Source of the DNA: Wurfbainia villosa
Lineage: Eukaryota; Streptophyta; Magnoliopsida; Zingiberales; Zingiberaceae
Assembly: GCA_025175895.1 (NCBI GenBank)
Contig: CM045989.1
Span: 23,367,928 to 23,431,927, forward strand
Reading direction: 5' to 3'
Length of the DNA stretch: 64,000 nucleotides
The position numbers were made by a program, and so were the translations under genes. Below, one piece after another: positions 34,346-46,776 of the stretch (position 1 is its first letter; each line of letters begins with the position of its first letter). Below the pieces are notes generated by a model. It was not told the origin of the DNA, did not search any database, and saw only the letters and a program-made list of their open reading frames with translations.

Positions 34346-35744
34346 TGTTGGGGATCTCGTGACCGCTAGAGGTGGGGGTGAATAGCTCATTTTCGTTCGA
34401 TGGAGAAATTCGTTGTGTGCTTGCTACAAATGATTAGTGCACAGTGAAAATAAAGCAATAACAAGATACAAACACGCAAACACAATAATATAATGTGGTT
34501 TGGAACCGAATAGTTCCTACTCCACAGATCGAGCTCAAACGAGCTCTAGCGATGCGACCACACACCACTAATCTAATAAACTCCTTCTCGGAACAATCCA
34601 GAGGTGGAGAAACCTCGTATAAGTATTCTTACAATAATAAGAATGAAATACAAGAAATTATAAATGAAATAAAATAAGAGAAGTAAAGAACGCTTTACAA
34701 AAACTCTTTTGGATGTTTGCTTGTTGATTACCTTGGACTAGCCTTGAAGACCCTGATTTGCAATAGCAAATCGCTCCAAATCGTCCAAGAAAACCAGTTC
34801 CAAAACCTTCCCTTTGTGTTCCTTTTAAACCTGCAACTCGGGATGATTTTTGCCTATCAGTCGACTGATGACACTGTTGCTGTGAAGCAACGGCTCGATC
34901 CACGCTGGAAAAATCCAACGGATAGACCATCAGTCGACTAATGGATCAATCAATCGAGTGGTTGACGCGATCACCCGACTAGAGAACCTTCTGTGGTCGA
35001 AATCCCGACCACCACGATCGCCAAAGATTGGGAAGTCGATCGATGTGGCCATCGATCGGCCCAATGCCGGCAATGACCATCGCTCATCTTCCAACAGTCG
35101 AACCCTAGTCGACTCCCACCAGTCGACTGCCCATAGTCTCAATCGACTGATACACCTCAAACATGAGATTTTAACCCAAGTATGGTGCCCCTATACTTGC
35201 TAGACCACCCGTAGCCTAGACCTAAGCCTTCTAGCCACCTCCGTCAATCTCGCACCTATTGGATCCCTCCAAGTCATCCATGACTTGTTCATCCATAGGC
35301 TAGCCTTCATGTGCTTCCATCGGCTATTGTCATGCTAAGGGTGTCTACATCGCCAAGGCACATTGGGCTTACGCTGCCAAGACTCCCGCTTGGACTTTAC
35401 GCCGCCAACCATTGAACTTATGTTGCCAAGACTCCGCTTGGACTTTATGCCGCCAATATTCCCATTGGACTTTTCAAATGCCAAGACTCAAGCTTGGACT
35501 TTCCCTTGCCAACCCATGTTGGACTTTATATGTCAAGTACTCAAAACTTGGACTTTCCCAATGCCAAGTGTCCCACTTGGACTTTCCATGACAATAGTCA
35601 AACCATCGTCAAACATCAAATACTAACATGGGTCGATTGCACCAATCTCCCCAACACATGTCAGACATCAATGTCAAACATCAAAACACTACTCGAGTCA
35701 AACTCGAGTCTGATCAATCGTGACCTAGGTCGATTGCACCAACA
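34346..35744 (-). repeat. shared central LTR of A2 and A3
   Basis: 1399 bp. Its left side touches the A2 primer site, so it acts as A2's 5' LTR. Its right side touches an A3 polypurine tract, so it acts as A3's 3' LTR. Palindrome positions (34855-35150) show a mixture of CAGTCGACT and CGATCG forms. It has a short hairpin minisatellite (35365-35590) and the duplicated LTR start (35620-35744). Confidence 0.88.
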
Positions 35745-37543
35745 ACAATCTCCCTCTTTTTGATGTTTGACAATACATTTAAGTTAGGCTAATAATAACC
35801 CAAACTTAACTCTTCCAATGCCAAAGCATAATGAAGGTTTACCTAACTTAAACCTCACTTCTCCCCCTTTGGTATACATCAAAAAGACTATCAAGGGTTT
35901 TCCAATGTTCCATCTCCTAATGAAATCCTTCATTCTTCACCTTGGTCCAAAAACATCTAGTATGCCTTTACTTTTCCTAGTGATAAAACACATATCACTA
36001 AATGAGAGGCAATCCATAATAAAGGTTTACCAAACCCTCATTTCTCCCCTTTGATCAAAATTGCATCCATCATCCCTAGATGGACACACTCCCCCTAAAG
36101 GCTTTCTCCTTTTTGACCATTGTACCAATAATGTCCTTGGAGATTTCCTAAGCTTATAGGAAACTTAAACCATCAAAAATAATGGTAAAAGTTCAAACTT
36201 GAACTTTAGCCTCCCTTAAAGTTCGATACTCCACTCTAAATACTCTCCTAATCATTTCCAATGATAATTTCACCATTCCAATGCTTTTCGAAGCATATCC
36301 TAGGGTTAGAAGACGTTAGGGTAACCTAGAGTAGCTAATACATGGCTAAACAAACCTTGTTCAGTAGAAATCACTGCCTTACCACCAGTCAACTGCTCCA
36401 AACAACAGTCGACTGGTTTCTACAAAATGCAAAAATTAATTTTCAGAATTGATTTTTGAAAATGCATAAGTAATTATATGTATTTTGAAAATTCTTATAA
36501 CTTCATACGTATATTGCTTACGTGAAATACAATGGATGAAAAATAATTTTAAATTAAAATACCTATTAAATTGCAAGATTGATACAAAGTTCAAAATCAT
36601 TGATAACTTCAATGTTTTTGGCCTAACTTGTATAAACTTGTTCAATGGTGATTGCTATCAAAAGATAGGCTTTCACCAAGGTTTTCTAAAATATTTTTAA
36701 AATATTTTCAAAACCTTATTTTAAACCATGGTCTATGGGCTAGATGTACATGACTTGTATATTATCTTTTCTCATGATTCCTTAATGTCATATTATGAGT
36801 TTGAGTTCATCTAGATACAACATCTATGCACCTTGAACTTAACTCATTTCCTAACATCTCACATGTGTCTAGAGTGTATTAATATACACACATGTCAATT
36901 TAATATTTTTGTGAGATGTAGATTTTTATTCTTCCTTATCTAAAATATCATGCATTTTATCTAAGAAACTCTATTTGATTTCCTTATTATGGGACTTCAA
37001 ATCATGTCATTGTCTTTAGTTCCATTTTGATTTTCCTAAATGCGTGAATGATGATCATGACATAAATGATAGCATAAATTTAAAATATTTATCAATAATC
37101 ATGATGTAATGTTATAAAGATAGACCTAAACACAAACATGACATATAAACTTAACATTTTATATGATCAAATGAAATATGATGTCATGACATGATATATG
37201 ACAAATAAAGCATGACAAATAAAATATAAAGGTATAAGAATATCTAGATTTCAAGTCTAATTGTCATTTACTAGGATTAAACCAATTTTTCCATAATTCC
37301 TAAATTCCCTCAAGTGTGCCAAAAATCCAAAATGACACACTATGACTCTAAAATCTAATTGTGTCAATTTTGATCAATTTTATAACTTCCATAATTTATA
37401 TTGGCACATCTAAAATTTCTTTAGGATTAAAATATAAATTCATTTCTAAGGTATCACTTAACCTTGAAAATGTCCTAACGTGTCAACTCTAACATGTTAG
37501 GTTAACTACCTATCCATTCAAGTTTAGCACACCCTAAACCCAT
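35745..37543 (-). other. A3 polypurine tract and 3' non-coding region
   Basis: Polypurine tract complement at 35747-35765, then 1.8 kb without genes. The family hairpin is at 36580-36637 with a weakened stem. One CAGTCGACTG lies at 36406-36415. Confidence 0.78.
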
Positions 37544-39141
37544 CTAGCGTGATGGAATCACACTCATAGGAATTCAAAACATATTTGAGCTCATTGGGTT
37601 AACTATGTATTCACTAGGGATGACTTCCCTAGATACCCCCCCCCCTAATGATCCTCCTAGGCTTTGAAGCCTTGGTCATTTAGGTTTTCTCAAGGTTAAC
37701 TCTAGGGGTAATTCCCCTTGTAACCTTGCTAGCGACTTTCTTAGGCCTTTAGAGGCCTTAGTTACTTCGGTCTTCCTAAGGTCAACTCTAGGGATTGCCT
37801 CTCTTGTGATCTTGACCTTCTTAGACCTAGAAAGAGTTTCATAGTCAAATGAAACGCTATGGTAGGTTGGCATGACTGCCTTGGACTTAGGTTTGTGACT
37901 TAAACCTTTTCTATCCTTGGAAGAGTCTTGCCTCCTAACACCTAAAGTTTGACTACTAGATCCTTTAATTGAATTGGTCATTTTTCTAAGGATCTTTTCT
38001 AATTTATCAAGCCTTGACCTCAAGGCTTGGTTTTCCTTTTCTAATACCTCAATTTTTGAATTTCCATCATTTCTTAAGATATTCTTCTTCCTAGGCATGT
38101 GTCTAGATTTCTTGAGATTTATGCCTAGGTTCTTGTTATCCTTGGGTGGGATTGACCTAAAATTGTCCTTAGGAAAATATTCATATGATTTTGTACCCAA
38201 ATAAAAATATTTATTTTTAGCATGCTTTTCACGATTAACAATAGCAAGAAAATTATTAGCATGCTTATTTTTATTACGAAAACTAATAGGTGCATAATTA
38301 AATGATACCTTAGTGTTTGCCTTAGATCCTCCTACATTTGAGCTCCTAACTTTGTCTTTCTTGGAGTGACTCCCCCTAGGATATTGACTCCTATAGTGAC
38401 CCCATTGTTGGCATCTGAAATACACAATGTGCTCCTTGCTTCTGCATATCGAGGCACCAACTTCCTTGCCCTTCTCCTTCGCCTTTGGTGCTGGTTGAGC
38501 CTTCTTAACTCTTTTTGGGCATTTACTCTTGTAGTGCTCTTGTTACCTACACTCAAAGCAAGTTATATGATTTTTATTTTTATGAACTATGCTCGAGTTA
38601 TCTATAGGGGAATCACTCTCAGATGTAGATAGCTCCTCCTCTTGATCCGATGTAGATTGTCTCTCCTCCCCCTCAATCCTAGAGGTGGAAGCTTCCTCAA
38701 TTTATTCTTCGAATGTTGAAAACCTATCAACCTTTGAATCTTCATGAGCTTGAGAGGACAAACATTCCTCCTCTACTTGAGTTATGGATGGTTCATCATG
38801 AAGCTTGGCTAGCTTGCTTCATAAATACTTGGCGTCCTCAAATTCTCCTATCTTACATAATAGATCATTAGGTATTAGATTGACCAATATTTTTGTTACC
38901 TTATTGTTGGTTTTGAATCTTTGGACTTGCTCCTCCGTCCATTTCTTCTTCTTGAGGAGCCTTACTTTTTTGTCCATGGGCACTTTGAAATCTACTTCAA
39001 TACAAATCCAATTTTATATATTAAATATAAGATAATATTTCATTCTATTTCCCCAATACCAGAAATCGTCGTGGACCAAGACGGGTGGGACTGTGATGTT
39101 ATTCCCTAATCTATCATGAAACTCTATTTCTTCTGGCGCAT
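37544..39141 (-). pseudogene. A3 Gag-like protein, many breaks
   Basis: Relic of the A-family Gag. Recognisable parts, read leftwards: the N-terminal region (VLVHDDFWYWGNRMKYYL), the linker (PNDLLCKIGEFEDAKYL), the first zinc-knuckle zone (about 38530-38560, frame-disturbed), the second knuckle with its fourth Cys changed (FRCQQWGHYRSQYP), the coiled coil (KIEVLEKENQALRSRLDKLEK) and the basic tail. Several stops and frameshifts; the terminal IPMSVI block near 37550 is degenerate. This is the most decayed of the four copies. Confidence 0.85.
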
Positions 39142-39191
39142 TGCTCCCTCGGTTGTGAATCCTTGAAGAGCATCCTTGTTCTGATACCAAT

Positions 39192-40760
39192 TATAGAGGA
39201 ATCGATGACCGTGCTAGGGGGTGAATAGCATTTTTGCAATTTCTCGTCGTTTCTTCATTCGATCGCGTTAGTGCTTGTTTACAATTCATTAGCACAGAGG
39301 AATATATAAAATAGCATAAACGAAAACAACACAAGCACTACACTACTATTTTACATGGTTCGGAACTAGGGTTCCTACTCCACTAAACCATCTCTTCTTC
39401 TCGAAATACAATCCGGAGGTGAAGAAACCTCATACAATATGAATTACAATAGTAATACAACCAAATACAACAAATACAAAGGAAATGCAAAGAACACTTT
39501 ACAAGAGTATGCTTTTGATCGCTAGCTTGTTTGGTTGCTTTGAACTCCTTGAAAGATCTAGAATGCAACAGAAAAACCTCTACCAAATGCTCAAGAACCG
39601 GTTGCTCTAAATCCTCCATAAAGCCTCTTTATAAAGATGAGCTTGGTTTGATTTCGCGCCTAGCAGTCGACTGTCAAAAGGCACCAGTCGACTGCTAGCC
39701 TATTCATTGTCTCGCAACAATTCCATCCATGCTGGAATTTATCCAATAGATACATTAGTAGTCGATTGTCCTTATCAGCAATCGACTGATACCCCCGTAG
39801 TCGACTGGTCAGTCGACTATACAATAATTTGTGCACTACTATAGTGCCAGCAGTCGACTGCTCAAGGCCAGTCGACTACCCATACATGACAGTTGACTGC
39901 CACAGCTTAAGCTGAGCAATCGAGCCTTAGTCGACTGGTCATAATCCCAGTCTCTCAGTCGACTGCTCAGAGTTGACTAGACTCTCGAGTGTCAAACACT
40001 CAGCCAGTTAACTGATCCAAGGTCTTAGTTAACTTGTAAACCTCAAACATGAGATTTAACCTAAGTATGATCCCCTAATACTTAATACTTACCCATAGCC
40101 TAGACCTAAGTCTTCTAGTCACCTCCATCAGTCTCATGCCTCTCGGATCCCTCAAGTCCACAACTCTTTATCCTTCGCATTAGCCTTCAGGTGCTTCCAT
40201 CAGCTATGTCATGCTAACCGGATCCTTTGTCAAGGTTCATTTGAACTTATGTCACCAAGACTCTATGCTTGGACTTTATGGTGTCAAAACTTCACCCTTG
40301 GACTTTCACATTGCCAATATCCATTTGGACTTATGCCGCTAAGACCCATGCTTGAACTTTACGCCACCAAACCTATCCTTGGACTTTCCCTTTTCCAAGT
40401 ACCCATGACTTGGACTTTCTAATTGCTAAGACCATGCTTGGACTTTCCATGTCAATTCCATGTTGGACTTTCCAATTGTCAAAGTTCACTTGGATTTTAC
40501 GCCGCCAAGACTACACACTTCAACTTATACTGCCAAGACTTTACTTTTGAACTTCCCTTGCCAAATATCTATATTTGGACTTTTGAGGTTGATTGCTCTA
40601 ACAATCTCCCCCATATGACTTTGGATATCCCAATCATCCACTAGTCATATGGTCAACATATGGTCAAATCTATTGTCAACCCATTGTCAAACATCAAAAC
40701 ACTACTCGAGTCCCACTCGAGTTTAGTCTCAACATTTACCCGGGGCTTGTTGCACCAACA
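39192..40760 (-). repeat. 5' LTR of A3
   Basis: 1569 bp. Primer site complement TTCTGATACCA (one change) at 39178-39189; the inner LTR end is TATAGAGG instead of TGTTGAGG. About ten CAGTCGACTG-like palindromes at 39660-40020, nearly all in the SalI-cored form. Hairpin minisatellite 40215-40590. Confidence 0.87.
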
Positions 40761-41292
40761 TCGACTGGAGGGTATTCCAGTCGACTGGAAAAAGATTATA
40801 AAAGAAATAGAGGACCAGCTCCGAAGTAATAATTGTTAATACACCAATGTGTCATAGTCTGCATTTCTCATCCGCTGAAGCTGCTTCACACTAGCACTCC
40901 ACGCCTCCAACACACCGAGCCTCATTTATAAGCTTCTAGTGTCAGTATATTTAGCTTCTTTTTGTATCTTTCACTTTACTTGTACTTAAATTCATAAGGA
41001 TAGGTAGTGCGTTACCTTATCCTTTATTATTGTAAAAAAGTAAACCCCTCCAAAGTCGAGAGTTATCAAATCGGAGGATTTTTTAGTGATTTCCCGATGA
41101 GGTAGCCCTAGGAAAGGTTACGAGTCTTGGAGTAGTAACCCGACTCGAGTTGTGAACCAAGTAAAACAATTGTCTATATTTAATTTCCACTGCATTACTC
41201 TTATTTTTAAAAGATAAAAATAAAGATTTTAAAATATAAAAAAATTAAACACCGAGATTCACTCCCCTCTCTCGGTAGGACTCGATCCTACA
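40761..41292 (+). repeat. truncated copia-type LTR, R/U5 part
   Basis: Starts inside an LTR (TATTCCAGTCGACTGG, then TATA box TTATAAAAG about 40796-40804) and ends TCGATCCTACA at 41292. It has the block CACTCCCCTCTCTCGG near the end, as copia LTRs of this style do. The 5' part would lie beyond the A2/A3 array and is missing. No primer site follows. Confidence 0.6.
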
Positions 41293-42090
41293 AATTGTAC
41301 CTTGTTAATAATATTCTCTAATATCTGCTCATGACCACTATAAACAGTCATACAATGTGCATTCTTTTGAGCCAATATATTATGCACATGACTCAAAAAT
41401 TTCAATGAAACATGAGCTAGGCTTGGTTATATGAATTATAACAATACTTTATTATTATCTTATTAGTCATATAACATGTTTTCCTTTAAGACGACATATC
41501 ATGGCATGATCTCTACACATTAACATTTTATAGTGAGCTACTTAAAGTATATATATTGCCTAAGAATGATTTTCCTTTAGGCTAATTATCCTTAATATCG
41601 ATATACATCCATTCATAACTAAATCTATCTAATAGTTTTTATTTTGGTGATAGCATAAGTTCAACTCAATAACATATGTGCAAATAAATAAGTAAGAAAT
41701 CCTAGAAAACTCAAATGTACAGTTGCAGTCAACTGATCCTCAACAACAATCGAGTGCTACCCCAATAGTCGACTGACACATATAAGAAATCGATTGATAA
41801 GGATATTGTGCTTAACTTATCTTAATTATTTGAGTGACTTGATTGACTGCTAAATATTTTGTAGTCGATTTAATCCATATTAGTTGATTGATCCCCAATA
41901 GTAATCGACTGATATACATCAGTCGAATGCCTTGGTCAAATTGAAAACTTTCTGTAGATGATCTTATGCACATGAGTCGAATCGAAAATCTTCTATGCAC
42001 AATTTCAAACATAGCAATCGATTAGTCTCAAATGGAAATCAACTGGTTAGGTTAGTTGAATCCCATAATCGAACCACAAATATTCTGTTC
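41293..42090. other. AT-rich spacer with decayed palindrome motifs
   Basis: No gene seen. Degenerate CAGTCGACTG relatives (AATCGACTGA, AGTCGACTGA and similar) are scattered at 41725-42060. The text continues at 48249 after A4, so this is the left half of A4's target region. Confidence 0.6.
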
Positions 42091-42095
42091 ATAAT

Positions 42096-43569
42096 TGTAG
42101 GGGATCGAACGATTGGCCGGCTAGAGGGGGGTGAATAGCCCTCGTACGATGGATGTCGTAATTCGTTCGTTCTTCTTGCGTTGCTTGTCTATGATTGTCG
42201 TTAGCGCAGCGGAATAACAATAATAATGAAACTAACAACAATACACAATCACACAACACAAGATATACGTGGTTCGGAACTGAATGGTTCCTACTCCATG
42301 GGGGAGCTCACCGAGCTCTAGTTATGCGCACGACACTAACTATAACACTCCTTCTCGACAACACGTCGGAGGTGGAGAAACCTCTCACAAGCAATTACAA
42401 TGTAATATAGAAATACAAGAAAATACACAAATACAATACAAAAGAAAACTTTCACCGATTTCTTTGATCGCTTTGCTCGTTGCTTGCTTTGATTGGCTCT
42501 TGAAGGACTGGAATGCAGCAGCAATTCCCCTCCAATAGCTCCACAAAAACCTTGGCAAAAACCTCCATCTCGAGCTCCTTTTATAACCTGCATCGAGCTA
42601 TTTTCGCGCCTAGCAGTCAACTGCCAAAAGGCCCCCGATCGCTGTAGTCGTTGTCTCAAACGGCCGATCCACGTTGGACAAGTTCCAACGGATCACCTAC
42701 GATCGATGATGCCCATCACCGATCGGTGACCAAAGAGTCGATCGCCTAATCGGCCACGGAGCATTCTGTGCTCGCGACCCATCATCGATCATCATCCCTC
42801 GCCATTGCATCCGATCATTGCGGTCCATGGCAGTCGACTGCCAAACACAAAACCCTAGCCTTACACCAGTCGAACTCTAGTCGACTTGGACCAGTCGAAT
42901 CGCAAGCACCTATGCGGTCCGACCGACATCGGCAAAACCTCAAACACCAAGTTGTTTGAGCATCCGACCGTCGGGTAAACCCTCAAACATCAAGTTTGAG
43001 CCTCCGACACTCAGTCTTAGCCACTTGGCCAAGTCCACCTTATCCCTCATGGAGTTCCCCACCAAAGCTCTCGTCCCTCGGCCTACGTCCCTCGGATGCG
43101 CCAAGCGCACGGCTTCGAAATGCCATCCTTCGCGTCTCATGCCCTAGAAGTATGCTTCCCTTTGGGCTCACTCCATTCGCTCCCCGTCCGACGGTCCCTC
43201 GGATGCACCAAGCGCACGGCTTCGCAATGCCATCCTTCACCGACTCAAGGACCCCGAGCCTAGTGAACTTACCAAGTCCTCAAGACTTCCCAAATGCACC
43301 AAGCGCACGGCTTCGCAATGCATTTCTCACCAAGCACCAAGCGCACGGCTTCGCAATGCTTTGGACTTTCCCATGCCAAACACCAAGCGCACGGCTTCGC
43401 AATGCTTTGGACTTTCCCATGCCAAGGCTTCCCCCTTGGACTTCCACACCAAGCTCCATGCTTGGATTTTCCATGCCAACCCATGTTGGACTTTCCCATG
43501 ACAATCCCATGTCATGAGTTTTGTCTATCATCAAAATACCATCAAAATCTTCTTTGGGCGATTACAACA
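42096..43569 (-). repeat. 3' LTR of A4
   Basis: 1474 bp. Palindrome block 42620-42925 is mostly CGATCG-cored, with one CAGTCGACTG kept at 42832-42841. TATA box on the minus strand near 42579-42586. At 43090-43460 there is a repeat of GCACCAAGCGCACGGCTTCG units (about 31-60 bp spacing), followed by a short hairpin minisatellite. Confidence 0.93.
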
Positions 43570-45131
43570 ATCTCCCCTTTTGATGATTGACAAAACTACC
43601 ATCTCAAGTCTACCAATTCTCCCATATTGGCAATTCTCATATCCCAATGAGAATTCCAACGAACCCTAATTGGTAACTTGGTAACTTCTCCCTTTTGATA
43701 TTACATCAAAAGGTCCTCCTAAGGGTATGAATGTCTCATATCCCAATGAGATCTTACAATCTCTCCTTGGAGGAACACATGCCTACAATCTTTCTAGTGA
43801 TCCCATATCACTTAAAGAGAGGCAACCCAATTTTCCTCCCATGAGGAAATACACATCCATCTTCCCATGATGGATACCTCCCTAGAGGCTTGCTCCCTCG
43901 ACCATTGCACCAACAATGTCCTTGGAGAGTCCCTAAGCCAATAGGAACATTAAACCAAACAAAATTAAGGCAAAGTTCAACAATGAACTCACATCCACCT
44001 TAAAATTGATACTCACCCTCAACCCAACTCCTAATCCATATCCAATGGATTTCCACCCTCTCTAATGCTCTCCCAAGCATATCCTAGGGTTATGAGTGGT
44101 TAGGGGACCTTAACCTAGCTGAACATGGGCCTAACCAACATGATTTACCCGAAATCGCTTAGGCGATCAAATCAAATCGGTCATTTGCCACTATCGATCG
44201 CCAATCCATGGCGATCGATAATCTGATTTGACATCACAGAAATGGATTTCCGAAATCCATAAGTAAATATACATACTTTTAAAAATCTTGAAAATGCATA
44301 CGTATAATACTTATCCTAAACTCTATGGGTGAAAAATATTGGAAAATTATTTTACCTACTAAATTAGGAGATTGATACAAAGTTCAAAAGTTTAGAAAAG
44401 CTTCAATAAAGAGCCCTCTTTGTATCATCCCATTCAATGGTGATAGCTATCAAAAGATAGGCTTCACCAAGGTTTTTCAAAATATTTTCAAAAAGTTTTC
44501 AAAACCTTTAATTTCTTTTCCTTAAACATCTCACTTATATCTAGATGTGTAAAAACACATTCAAGGCAATTAATCTAGTGAGATGTGGGTTTTTGTTCTT
44601 TAAAATGGTCTCATGCATATTTCTAGGCAATATTATTTGATTCCCATCAAATTATGTCATAGTCCTTAACTTCATTTTAATTCATGCATGATATGATGAT
44701 GGCATAGATATGATATAGATAAAAACATATGTCAATATCATGATGTCATGGCATGTGAATGAAACTTAAGCATACATGACATCTAAACATAAATCTAAAC
44801 ATGATCATGACATTTTATAGATAAAAATGAAAATGATGTCATGACATGGCAAGGCAAATAAAGCATGGCAAGTAAAATATACTAAGGTATAGAATACCTA
44901 AGTGTTAAAAATTAAATTGCCATTTCTAGGAATTAAATTCATTTTGCCTTAATGCCATTATTTCCTTAGTGTGCCAAAAACCCAAAATAGCATACCACGA
45001 CCTCTATGACCTAATTGTGCCAATTTAAATCATTTTTAACTTCTCAAACCATATTGGCACACCCTAATGTGTCAACTCACAATGGCTAGGTTAACCACCC
45101 ATCCACTTAGGGTTGACACACCCTAACCCAT
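43570..45131 (-). other. A4 polypurine tract and 3' non-coding region
   Basis: No gene. Outer stem of the family hairpin at 44372-44427 (TTGATACAAAG/CTTTGTATCA). CGATCG-type palindromes at 44196-44220. Confidence 0.8.
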
Positions 45132-46718
45132 TTAGCGTGAATCAATCACGCTTTTAGGAACCCAATATCTATTGGAGCTCCTTGGGTTAACAAGGTATTC
45201 CCTAGGGATAACTTCCCTAGATACCTTCCTAATGACCCTTTTAGGCTTTGAAGTCATAGTCTTTTGGGTCTTTCCTAAGTCAACTCTAGAGGTGACTCCT
45301 CCATTGACCTTCTTAGTGGCTACATTTGATTTCTTTGAGGTGTTAGCCACTAAACACATACCATGGCTAGACTTAGGGATGACTTCCCTATTAGCCTTGG
45401 TTTTCCTAGACCTAGAAATAGTTCCATAATTAAATGGAACATTATGATAAGTCTTCTTGGGCTTAGGTTTGTCACCCAAACCTTCCTTGCCCTTAGACCG
45501 TTTTTGAACCTTAGGTCTTGACTTTTGGGCATTTGACCCTAGAATTGAATTTTCTATGATTCTAAGGGCTTTCTCCATTCTCTCAAGTCTTGACCTCAAG
45601 ACTTGGTTCTCTAGCTCTAATTTTCTCATTTTTGAATTTTCATTAGGTTTTTGGGAAAACCTCTTCTTCTTAGGCATGTGCCTAGACTTTTTGGGATTAA
45701 TACCCAAATTTTCTTCTACTCTCCTAATTGACTCCCTAGGCAAGATATTTCTAGAATTATGAGTCCTAGGTTTGTCTTTAGTCATATGAACATGCTTGGC
45801 ACCTAAGCAATAAACCTTATTGTTTCTCCTAGCATGCTTTTCATTAATAATGGCAAGAGAACTAAAATAATTTTTAGCATTCTTTTTGACTTTAGGAATT
45901 AAAGGTGCATTAACTAAATGTACCTTAGGGTTAGCTTTAGGAGCTCCCCCTACATGAGTTGCACCTTCTTGCCCTTTCTTCCTCCCCCTAGGGCATTGGC
46001 TTCGGTAGTGTCCCTTTTGATTGCATTTGAAGCACACAATGTGCTTTTTGCTCTTGATCTTGGGAACACCGGCATCGTTTGACTTTGGGTTGACTTTTGG
46101 TGTCGATGCCTTCTTCTTAGCCAATTTAGGGCATTTGCTTTTGTAATGCCCTTTCTCCCTACACTCAAAACAAATAATATAATCTTTACGATTAATTATA
46201 ATACATGAGTCACCTAGGGAGTTGGTAGAGGCCTCTTCCCGATCTTCACTTCTCCCGGATGTGGATGCTTCTTGTTCTTGCTCCGGGATGGAAGATTGAC
46301 TCTCCTCCCCCTCAATGCTAGAGGTGGAGGTCTCCACCAAGTCATCAACATCTTCAAATGTTGTGGGTTCTTCTTCGGCATTCTCCTCTTCTTGTGCCGA
46401 TTGAGAATTTCCTTGGAATTTCATTACCTTATTCCATAATTCCCTTGCATCCCTATAATCACCCAATCTAGACCAAATAGTGTTAGGTAACAAATCACTA
46501 ATCAACTTGATTACCTTGAGATTTGTCTTGAAGTCTTTGATTTGGTCTTGGGTTCATTTTGATTTCTCAATTGGCTTGTTGTACTTGTCCCTAGGCATTT
46601 CAAAACCGTTTTCTATAATAATCATAAAATCAAAATCGGTTTCTAGGTACACCTCCATCCGTTTCCTCCACCAAGAAAAATCTCCATCGAATTTCGGTGG
46701 ATGGATGAAGTCGGCCAT
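45132..46718 (-). pseudogene. A4 Gag-like protein, one stop codon
   Basis: Read leftwards from the ATG at 46718; one TGA at 46554-46556 where A1 has Trp (KRWTEEQ / KSK*TQDQ). After the stop the frame is open for more than 450 codons: LPNTIWSRLGDYRDARELWNKV, acidic region, two intact CCHC knuckles (CFECREKGHYKSKC, CFKCNQKGHYRSQC), coiled coil (KLELENQVLRSRLERMEK) and basic tail ending RSSNRYWVPKSVIDS. The first ~85 residues (FIHPPKFDGDFSWWRKRMEVYL) are very unlike A1, whereas the last 250 are close. A possible internal start after the stop would leave a protein with both knuckles. Confidence 0.9.
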
Positions 46719-46761
46719 CTTGTAGTGCTCTCGCGGCGGTTAGTCCTTGAAGAGCGACCTC

Positions 46762-46774
46762 GGCTCTGATACCA
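46762..46774 (-). other. primer binding site of A4
   Basis: Plus strand GGCTCTGATACCA, 2 bp from the LTR at 46777. Confidence 0.92.
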
Positions 46775-46776
46775 CT

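Larger units (their letters stand above)
34346..40760 (-). mobile_element. A3, A-family element sharing an LTR with A2
   Basis: LTR 34346-35744, internal region 35745-39191, LTR 39192-40760. With A2 it forms an LTR-internal-LTR-internal-LTR array. The right flank is TCGAC; the left end of the array is lost, so no target duplication can be tested. Confidence 0.85.

Noticed and set aside
34958..35203. 81-aa ORF in the central A2/A3 LTR
   Set aside because: Lies over the palindrome block; no counterpart in other LTR copies.
43040..43590. ORFs in the A4 LTRs (MHQAHGFAM..., 98-200 aa)
   Set aside because: Repeat of GCACCAAGCGCACGGCTTCG-type units read in frame; open in several frames and both strands.
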